This document shows, piece by piece, positions 58,068 to 64,000 of a stretch of 64,000 bases of DNA (position 1 is the stretch's first letter; each line of letters begins with the position of its first letter). The notes under the pieces were generated by a model. The model worked only from the letters and a program-made list of their open reading frames with translations. It was not told where the DNA came from and did no database searches. Location: NCBI GenBank assembly GCA_965205155.1, contig OZ242033.1:2728001-2792000 (forward strand), written 5' to 3'. The DNA comes from Aldehydirespirator sp965205155 (lineage in GTDB: Bacteria; Actinomycetota; Acidimicrobiia; Acidimicrobiales; Aldehydirespiratoraceae). Position numbers and translations under genes: made by a program.

Positions 58068-60587
58068 ATGCGGCGAGCATCGGCAGACAGGCCTGGCGTG
58101 GGGCGGCTGGCGCAGGCATGCGTCGCCGTCGCGATGATGGCAGGCGTGATGGCCGTCGCGGGGTCGAGCCCCGTGCTCGGCCAGGAAGCCCCGGACTGCG
58201 AGGTGACCGACCTCGGGACACTGGGCTCCGGAGCCGGCAGCACGCTGGAGGCGGAGGGACGCTGGACGACCGAGGACTGCGACTCGCGCTTCCGGTCCGG
58301 CAGCGACGCCCACACCTACCGGTTCCAGGTCGCCGAGGCGGGCCGGGTCAGGATCGGCCTCGCGTCCCCTGCGGCCGACTCATACCTCTACCTGCTCACC
58401 GAGGACGGCAGCCGCATCACCGGCAACGACGACAACGGGGCCCGGCTCGACGCCCGCATCGAGCGCGACCTCGCGCCCGGCACCTACCTGATCGAAGCCA
58501 CCACCGTCGGCGGGCGCGACCGCGGCCCGGCCGACTTCACGCTCACGGTGAGCCGGGTCGAGGGCTGCGACTTCGTCCATCTCGGCACCCTGGAACCTGG
58601 CGTCGACCTGACCGCATCGGGATCCTGGTCACTCGAGACGTGCGGCTCGCGCTTCGTGTCGGCGCACCCCGCCCACGCCTACTCCTTCAATCTCGGCGCG
58701 ACCGCCCTGGTGCGAATCGACCTCGAGTCCGAGAACGGCGACCCCGTCCTGTCGCTGGCGTCACTGGAGCACGGCATCATCAGCGCCAACGACGACGGCG
58801 GCGAGTTCCGCAACTCCCGCATCGAGCAGTACCTGCAGGCCGGCGTCTACCTCATCGAGGCAACGACCTACCTGGAGCGCGACCTCCAGCCGCTGCAGGC
58901 TGACTTCACCCTCACCGTCCACCTCGTGGACGAGGCGGACCGCCAGCAGGAGCCCCTGCTGAAGATCGAGGAAGTCCGAACTCCCGCGGAGGTCGTCGCC
59001 GGCGATCCGTTCGGTGTCCACTACCGGATCGGCAACGTCGGCGGCGGCGAGCTTCCCGACGACGGCAGCCATGCCTTCATCTACATGGCACCGCCGCGCA
59101 TATTCGACCTGCTGGGCCCAGTCTCGGGAATCTGGGACGCCGGTGTCGCCTACCACACCGGCGATGAGACCGCGAGCGCATCAAGCACCGCAATCGACGA
59201 GGTGACGCCGTTCGAGGCAACCTTCTACGAGCACGGCCCGTCGTGGCTGTTCGTCGGGGTGGTCACCGAGGACGCCGACGGCAACGAGCTCGGGTTCCAC
59301 GGACTCTGGCACAACCTGTTGGTTCTGAGCGGCCCCACCTTCGGTCCCGTGGACGTCAAGGTCGGCCTCAGCGACTACACGGTGGCCGCCGAGGCCGACG
59401 GCGAGGGGCAGGTGACGACGGCGGTGGCCCGGGTCTCCGACCCGGAGGCGGAAGTCGACCCGCAGGTTCAGCTCCACGCCGTCTACACGGCGGGCGTGCT
59501 GACCCAGATCCTGGATGGCATCTTCGAGCGGCCCGCGATCTCCGAGCTGTCCGAGGAGTCGGACCCCGAGCGGTTCAACGTGGCGAGCCCCTCCTCAAGC
59601 AATCTCATCAGGACGTTCGGGCAGCGATACGCGGCTTCGTTGAGCGCATCGGGACTGATCGACGGGCGGCTCGCCAGGGAGGCCATCGATCCCGCTGCGA
59701 TAGAGCAGCTCTGGCTCGACGCGGCCGATGTCGCGTCCTCCCACTACGCGTCGATGGCCGCCAACTGGCGATCGCTGGTGGACCAGGTCGATGGTCAATC
59801 GGCGTTGTCGTTCTGGGATGCACGCACCGTCCATTCCCAGCTCGTCTACGCCGAGAGCATCGTCGCGCCCGCAGTTGCGGCCGGCGAGATCGTCACTGCG
59901 GCCCGGAGCGCCGATGAGGGCTGGGATGATCCCGACGTCCAGGAGATGATGGCAGAGCAGTCGAGCTGCCGGCCACGAGCAAACGCACTGCGCGACGCGT
60001 TCCAGGCAGCCGGCATCGACAACATCGACGAACTGCTCGCCCTGGACGCTGAGATGCGGCTGGAGCGCCCCGTCCACGGCTTGGCCGTCGACCAGACGCT
60101 GTGCGCGGCGGTGGCCGCCGACGCCGCGCTCTCGCAGTTCCTGCGCCACCTCTCTCTCGACCGCAGCACTGAGCTTCGCGAGATGCTCAGGCTGACGCCG
60201 CCCGAGCTGGAGGCGACGCCCGAACCCCACCGGCTGCGCATCGTCGTGCGGCTGGGAGACGACGGTCGGCTGGAGCATGGAGTCCGGCTCGCCGGCGGAG
60301 AGCGGATCCTGCCCTCGGCACGCTTCCTGCCCGCCGACGCCCCCGTCGGCAGTTGGCGGGTGAGCGGCGACGTTGAGGTCGAGGGGAACGCCATCGGGAA
60401 GATCCGGGCAAGGCGTATCGCCGGCGGCCGTACCGAGGTGGGCTTCATCGGCGCCGACGGCAAGACGATCACGCCTGACATTGCCTACTTGCCGGCCGAC
60501 GCCCCCGTTGGGGTCTGGTTCCGCAGCAGCGAGATCGAGGTACCGATCGAAGTACCGGCCGCCGCCATGCTGGAGGATGACGGCTAG
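58068..60587 (+). CDS. large secreted protein with paired PPC-like domains (copy 2)
   Basis: An 839-residue tandem paralogue with the same order: signal peptide, two Cys-paired PPC-like domains, CARDB-like segment, helical region and C-terminal tandem motif. The DNA of the first 500 bases is close to that of copy 1, whereas the helical region has diverged, for example around 59,600. GGGAG precedes ATG 58068. It ends near the convergent Zur gene and a piece of the dispersed repeat end (60603-60616). Confidence 0.82.
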   Translation: MRRASADRPGVGRLAQACVAVAMMAGVMAVAGSSPVLGQEAPDCEVTDLGTLGSGAGSTLEAEGRWTTEDCDSRFRSGSDAHTYRFQVAEAGRVRIGLASPAADSYLYLLTEDGSRITGNDDNGARLDARIERDLAPGTYLIEATTVGGRDRGPADFTLTVSRVEGCDFVHLGTLEPGVDLTASGSWSLETCGSRFVSAHPAHAYSFNLGATALVRIDLESENGDPVLSLASLEHGIISANDDGGEFRNSRIEQYLQAGVYLIEATTYLERDLQPLQADFTLTVHLVDEADRQQEPLLKIEEVRTPAEVVAGDPFGVHYRIGNVGGGELPDDGSHAFIYMAPPRIFDLLGPVSGIWDAGVAYHTGDETASASSTAIDEVTPFEATFYEHGPSWLFVGVVTEDADGNELGFHGLWHNLLVLSGPTFGPVDVKVGLSDYTVAAEADGEGQVTTAVARVSDPEAEVDPQVQLHAVYTAGVLTQILDGIFERPAISELSEESDPERFNVASPSSSNLIRTFGQRYAASLSASGLIDGRLAREAIDPAAIEQLWLDAADVASSHYASMAANWRSLVDQVDGQSALSFWDARTVHSQLVYAESIVAPAVAAGEIVTAARSADEGWDDPDVQEMMAEQSSCRPRANALRDAFQAAGIDNIDELLALDAEMRLERPVHGLAVDQTLCAAVAADAALSQFLRHLSLDRSTELREMLRLTPPELEATPEPHRLRIVVRLGDDGRLEHGVRLAGGERILPSARFLPADAPVGSWRVSGDVEVEGNAIGKIRARRIAGGRTEVGFIGADGKTITPDIAYLPADAPVGVWFRSSEIEVPIEVPAAAMLEDDG

Positions 60588-60614
60588 GAGCGAGCGAGCC
60601 GGTCCGCTCGGCCT

Positions 60615-61082
60615 CTAGGCGCAGGCGCCACAGTAGCCGTGCAGGTCGAGGCTGTGACGTAGGGGCGTGAATCCCGCCCGGCCGGCAGCCTCGGCCAGGC
60701 TCTGATCGACGCTCGCTTCCATGTCGTCATCGAGCCGGAAGTCCTCGATGGCTCCGCAGCCGACGCAGATCAGGTGGTGGTGATGCGATAGCAGGGGTTC
60801 GGCGAACTCGAAGTAGGCGTGATCGCCGCTGCCAGTGATCCGATTCACAACCCCGGAGCGCTCGAGCACGTCCAGATTGCGATAGATGGAACTGGGCGCC
60901 AACTCCGGCGCCGACGCCAGGATGTCGGGCAGCGTGACCGGTTGTCCCGCGGTCGCGATGGCATCCACCAGCCGACGGCGCCCGTTCGTGTAGCGGTAGT
61001 CGTGGCGGGCGAGGCGCATGCCCACCGCTTCGTGCAGATCGGCGTTCTTCGAATCCGGGCCAGTGGCACGGCGTGTCGTCAC
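60615..61082 (-). CDS. zur: Fur-family zinc uptake regulator
   Basis: A 155-residue Fur-family repressor. A winged helix (RRRLVDAIATAGQPVTLPDIL, SSIYRNLDVLERSGVV) is followed by a dimerisation domain with SHHHHLICVGCG and C-terminal GYCGAC, the two CxxC pairs of the structural zinc. GTG 61082 is chosen by family length; a TTG at 61109 is the alternative. It is divergent from the zinc-binding lipoprotein gene, with an inverted-repeat operator between them, so zinc-responsive control (Zur rather than Fur) is inferred from context. Confidence 0.88.
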   Translation of the reverse strand: MTTRRATGPDSKNADLHEAVGMRLARHDYRYTNGRRRLVDAIATAGQPVTLPDILASAPELAPSSIYRNLDVLERSGVVNRITGSGDHAYFEFAEPLLSHHHHLICVGCGAIEDFRLDDDMEASVDQSLAEAAGRAGFTPLRHSLDLHGYCGACA

Positions 61083-61110
61083 TTGAGAATCGGTTCCCGA
61101 AGATTGCAAC

Positions 61111-61125
61111 TGAGACTCACTCTCA
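61111..61125. promoter_or_regulatory. putative Zur box
   Basis: TGAGA-CTCAC-TCTCA is a perfect 5-bp inverted repeat around a 5-bp centre in the divergent zur-znuA region. It lies 15 bp before a -10-like TAGACT (61141-61146) and so covers the -35 region of the lipoprotein promoter. Its place between a Fur-family gene and a zinc transporter makes it the likely operator. Confidence 0.65.
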
Positions 61126-61163
61126 ATATCGTGCTCGCGTTAGACTCACCCGGGAGCGTAGCC

Positions 61164-62636
61164 GTGCACCTACACCGCCTTGCCACAGCCGTCTTTGCTT
61201 CTGCGGCGCTGACCGCATCGGCCTGCAGCGGCGACTCCACTCCGGAGGCACCGGAGCAGGCCGCGGACGCGGCAGCACCCATGATCATCGCGACCACCGG
61301 CATCTGGGCTGACGTGGTGGCAAACGTGGCATGTGACGGGCTGGCCGACGTGGAGACCATCATCCCGGTCGGGGGCGACCCCCACGGATACGAGCCGTCG
61401 CTGCGGGATCGCGAGCGCATGGAGAACGCGGTACTGGTGGTGGCCAACGGCCTCGGGCTGGAGGAGGGCCTTGAGGACACCCTCGAAGCGGTCGAGGAGT
61501 CCGGAACACCGGTGTTCAGGTTCGCGGACAGCATGGACTCGATCTCATTCTCAGTCGACGACCACGACGACCACGACGAAGACGAAGCTCAGGACCACGA
61601 CGACCACGACGAAGACGAAGGCCACGACGAAGACGAAGGCCACGAGCACGACGAAGACGAAGGCCACGACGAAGACGAAGGCCACGAGCACGACGAAGAC
61701 GAAGGCCACGACGAAGACGAAGGCCACGAGCACGACGAAGACGAAGGCCACGACGAAGACGAAGGCCACGAGCACGACGAAGACGAAGGCCACGACGAAG
61801 ACGAAGGCCACGAGCACGACGAGGACGAAGGCCACGACGAAGACGAAGGCCACGAGCACGAGCACGAGCACGAAGACGACGGCCACACAGAGGACGAAGC
61901 TCAGGACCACGACGACCACGACGAGGACGAAGGCCACGACGAAGACGAAGCTCAGGACCACGACGACCACGACGAGGACGACGACCACGACGAAGACGAA
62001 GGCCACGACCACGACGAGGACGAAGGCCACGACGAAGACGAAGGCCACGAGCACGAAGACGACGGCCACACAGAGGACGACCCCCACGCCGGCCACCAGC
62101 ACAGCGGGGACGATCCCCATGTGTGGTTCGACCCTCACCGGGTGTCAGAGTCGTTGCCCGCGCTGGCGAGCGTGCTGACGACCGATGCCGGGCTGGACCG
62201 GGCCGCCATCGAGGCGTGTCTGACCAGCTACCAGGCGGAACTAGAGGCGGTTGACGCTGAGGTCGCGGCCAAGGTCGAGCAGCTTCCGGTCGAGAACCGC
62301 AAGCTGGTCACCAACCACGAGGCCCTCGGGTACTACGCCGATCGCTACGGCTTCGAGGTCATCGGCACGGTGATCCCGACGCCGGCGAGCATGGCCCAGG
62401 CCAGCCCCGCCCAACTCGAGGCACTGGCCGAGGTCATCGAGCACGAGGGAATCAAGGCCATCTTCGCCGAGACCCTGCACTCCGCCGACGACATCGAAGC
62501 CCTGGCCGCCCGGGTCGGCGACGTCGACGTAGTCACCCTCTACACCGGCAGTCTCGGACCTCCTGGCAGCGGTGCGGAGACCTATACCGGATTCCTGCGC
62601 ACCAACACCGATCTGATCGTCGACGCCCTTGGCTGA
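61164..62636 (+). CDS. znuA: zinc ABC transporter substrate-binding lipoprotein with giant His/Asp/Glu loop
   Basis: A 490-residue cluster A-I metal-binding lipoprotein. The lipobox is TASACSG, and metal ligands are seen in GGDPHGYEPS, PHVWFDPHR, TNHEALGYY and the late ETLHSADD region. Between residues about 132 and 313 an acidic His-rich loop of some 180 residues replaces the usual loop of 20-40. GGGAG precedes GTG 61164. It binds zinc outside the membrane and passes it to the permease encoded next. Expression is probably shut by Zur when zinc is plentiful. Confidence 0.92.
   Translation: MHLHRLATAVFASAALTASACSGDSTPEAPEQAADAAAPMIIATTGIWADVVANVACDGLADVETIIPVGGDPHGYEPSLRDRERMENAVLVVANGLGLEEGLEDTLEAVEESGTPVFRFADSMDSISFSVDDHDDHDEDEAQDHDDHDEDEGHDEDEGHEHDEDEGHDEDEGHEHDEDEGHDEDEGHEHDEDEGHDEDEGHEHDEDEGHDEDEGHEHDEDEGHDEDEGHEHEHEHEDDGHTEDEAQDHDDHDEDEGHDEDEAQDHDDHDEDDDHDEDEGHDHDEDEGHDEDEGHEHEDDGHTEDDPHAGHQHSGDDPHVWFDPHRVSESLPALASVLTTDAGLDRAAIEACLTSYQAELEAVDAEVAAKVEQLPVENRKLVTNHEALGYYADRYGFEVIGTVIPTPASMAQASPAQLEALAEVIEHEGIKAIFAETLHSADDIEALAARVGDVDVVTLYTGSLGPPGSGAETYTGFLRTNTDLIVDALG
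61558..62100 (+). repeat. tandem repeat encoding His/Asp/Glu-rich loop
   Basis: The core is five 42-bp units encoding HDEDEGHEHDEDEG, flanked by variants such as DEAQDHDDHDEDEG and EHEHEHEDDGHTED that themselves recur. All units stay in frame, and the near-identity of DNA units suggests recent expansion. It can bind many divalent ions at once. The array is coding; it has no unique spacers and is not CRISPR. Confidence 0.93.
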
Positions 62637-62657
62637 ACCGGGCTAGAACATCCCGCC

Positions 62658-63545
62658 ATGGAGTTCCTGACCGACCCCGTGGCGTGGTGGATCGACCCCT
62701 TCACATCCAACGTCTTCATGCAGCGAGCCCTCTACGCGGGCCTGCTGGTGGTGCTCACCACGTCGGTCGTCGGCACCTGGGTCGTGCTGAGAGGAATGAG
62801 CTTCCTCGGTGACGCACTGGCCCACGGCGTGCTGCCTGGGATCGCGCTGGCCTTCATCATCGGGGTGCACACCACCATCGGCGCCTTCGTCGCCGCCATC
62901 GCCATGGTGTGGGGCATCAACATGATCCGCAGCCACTCACCACTTCCCGACGACACCTCGATCGGGGTGCTCTTCGTCGGATTCCTGGCCCTGGCCGTGG
63001 CCATCATGTCCAGTTCGTCGGGCGCCTACACCGGAGACCTGAACCGATTCCTGTTCGGATCCATCACCGGTGTCGACGCGGGCGACCTGCGCCGCCAGGG
63101 AGCCGCAGCGGTCATCTCGGTAGGCGGGGTGGCTGTGTTCTACCGGGCGTTCCTGGTCATGACCTTCGACTACGCCCAGGCACAGGTGCTCGGCCTGCGG
63201 CCCCGCCTCGCCCACGGCGTTCTGCTGGTGCTGCTGGCCATCTCGATCATCGCCTCGTTCGAGGCGGTCGGGAACCTGCTGGTGTTCGCCTTCCTGATCG
63301 CCCCGCCGGCCACCGCGGTGCTGCTGGTGCGGCGGGTGCCTCGCATCATGGCCGCCGCGGCCGCGATCGGGGCCGTTTCGACGGTGTCCGGGCTGCTGGT
63401 CAGCTACCACCACGACACCGCGGCCGGGGCCACCATGGCCTTGGCCACGGTCGTGGTCTTCCTGGCAGTGCTCACCGTCAAGGGGCTGCTGCAAGCTCTC
63501 GGCTCCCGCCGGGTGCACGCTCACGCCGCCGCTGCCGCGGCCTGA
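62658..63545 (+). CDS. znuB: zinc ABC transporter permease (ABC-3 family)
   Basis: A 295-residue membrane protein with about 8-9 hydrophobic segments and the family motifs MSFLGDALAHGVLPGIA near residue 47 and FEAVGNLLVFAFLIAPPATA near 203. It ends in a His/Ala tail (VHAHAAAAAA). It lies 21 bp after znuA. The ATPase is not adjacent; the His-tailed ATPase at 45280 is the probable partner. Confidence 0.93.
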   Translation: MEFLTDPVAWWIDPFTSNVFMQRALYAGLLVVLTTSVVGTWVVLRGMSFLGDALAHGVLPGIALAFIIGVHTTIGAFVAAIAMVWGINMIRSHSPLPDDTSIGVLFVGFLALAVAIMSSSSGAYTGDLNRFLFGSITGVDAGDLRRQGAAAVISVGGVAVFYRAFLVMTFDYAQAQVLGLRPRLAHGVLLVLLAISIIASFEAVGNLLVFAFLIAPPATAVLLVRRVPRIMAAAAAIGAVSTVSGLLVSYHHDTAAGATMALATVVVFLAVLTVKGLLQALGSRRVHAHAAAAAA

Positions 63546-63569
63546 CCGGAACCCTGGCCCCGGCCGGGG

Positions 63570-64000
63570 CTAGTCGCTCGATTCGCCCGTCCGCGGTCCA
63601 GCGATCTCCCGGCCGACAGCGCGAGCCGCGTCCGAGATCTCGATGCGCTGAGCGTCGAAGCCCTCCCCCCGGGTGGCGTCCAGCGCCAGCCGTGACGTCG
63701 TGCCCAGCTTGCCGGCCGACGGGTCGAGGGCGCTGCCCGGCAGCCCGTCGACAACGATCATGTCCCGGTCCGGCTGGAAGTGCGCGGCCAGGGCCCAGAG
63801 CACTTCCTCGTCGCTGGTGACGTCCACATCCGCGTCGACGGCAACGACGGTCTTCAGGTACGGGTCCCAGCCGAGGAGTCCCAGCAGCGCCTGGCGGGCC
63901 TCGCCCGGCCGGCGCTGGTCGACCGCCACGTAGCAGTGGAAGTGCGTCCCCGACTTGGGGTAGTGCGCCGCGACCACCGATCCGAAGCGGTCCTTGAGTC
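63570..64000 (-). CDS. UbiD-family decarboxylase, C-terminal part (runs off the window)
   Basis: The frame is open to the right edge of the window, where it reads LKDRFGSVVAAHYPKSG, so the N terminus lies beyond 64000. The visible 143 or so residues match the C-terminal part of prenylated-FMN UbiD decarboxylases: DADVDVTSDEEVLWALAAHF, MIVVDGLPGSALDPSA and KLGTTSRLALDAT. UbiD enzymes decarboxylate aromatic or unsaturated acids and need a UbiX partner, which is not in view. It is convergent with znuB, with a 24-bp gap. Confidence 0.88.
   Translation of the reverse strand, partial: LKDRFGSVVAAHYPKSGTHFHCYVAVDQRRPGEARQALLGLLGWDPYLKTVVAVDADVDVTSDEEVLWALAAHFQPDRDMIVVDGLPGSALDPSAGKLGTTSRLALDATRGEGFDAQRIEISDAARAVGREIAGPRTGESSD

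Noticed and set aside
61558..62100. CRISPR-like regular repeats
   Set aside because: The units are contiguous, in frame and lack unique spacers; they encode the His/Asp/Glu loop of the zinc lipoprotein.

Overview
This 64-kb window is very GC-rich, uses GTG starts freely and carries actinobacterial-style genes: a mycothiol-type maleylpyruvate-isomerase-like protein, a DsbA-fold protein of the mycothiol-dependent nitroreductase type, FadE-like acyl-CoA dehydrogenase, AtuA, UbiD and a BMP-type nucleoside transporter. I infer a catabolically versatile actinobacterium, perhaps of the Acidimicrobiia. That placement is inference; no rRNA or tRNA gene was recognised.

Layout. 1-2.4 kb: the 3' part of a His-rich secreted protein, a broken beta-carbonic anhydrase gene and a metallo-beta-lactamase-fold hydrolase. 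2.5-24.6 kb: a catabolic locus. A GcvT-like folate protein is divergent from an operon of a deaminase of the adenosine-deaminase family, a GntR/FCD regulator, an M20 amidohydrolase, and the ATPase and two permeases of a nucleoside/nucleobase ABC transporter. Then come the transporter's lipoprotein with a three-subunit molybdenum hydroxylase, a LysR regulator, a 2-oxoglutarate oxygenase with a yeast-cytosine-deaminase-like enzyme, and a string of cyclase, VOC protein, PuuE-like deacetylase, two SDRs, amidase and an oxygenase that has lost its Rieske domain. Three transcription units share one promoter architecture: a CATWAG-N6-CTTATG dyad, 19 bp, then CTTTGAC. One copy covers the LysR start codon. 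I read this as a LysR regulon for an imported N-heterocycle (nucleoside, nucleobase or methylated derivative).

24.7-39 kb: a D-aminoacylase-type amidohydrolase, an ArsI/CadI-like VOC protein, a zinc alcohol dehydrogenase, and a leftward run of carboxylase (two subunits), AtuA, maleylpyruvate-isomerase-like protein, enoyl-CoA hydratase and two tandem APH-fold kinases, resembling acyclic terpenoid or branched acyl-CoA catabolism. 38.6-41.2 kb: a DsbA-fold oxidoreductase and a Baeyer-Villiger monooxygenase. 41.2-46.1 kb: zinc ABC ATPase, geranylgeranyl-reductase-like flavoprotein and PEP carboxylase in one leftward unit, divergent from a TauD-like dioxygenase. 47-50.4 kb: uracil-DNA glycosylase, Ogt, uridine kinase and an aminotransferase. 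51.1-55.3 kb: an amidohydrolase/acyl-CoA dehydrogenase/hydratase/SDR operon. 55.4-60.6 kb: two tandem paralogous large secreted proteins. 60.6-63.5 kb: Zur, a zinc-binding lipoprotein with a very long His/Asp/Glu repeat, and the zinc permease; their ATPase is the gene at 45.3 kb. The window ends in a partial UbiD decarboxylase.

Other structure: a dispersed repeat of about 97 bp (two near-complete copies, one fragment translated as the N terminus of PEP carboxylase), a 71-bp duplication at the carboxylase subunit junction, many apparently leaderless genes with TAnnnT 6-8 nt before the start codon, and two divergent leaderless gene pairs whose -10 boxes overlap on opposite strands. No stretch of more than 300 bases lacks a gene once the carbonic anhydrase remnant is counted.
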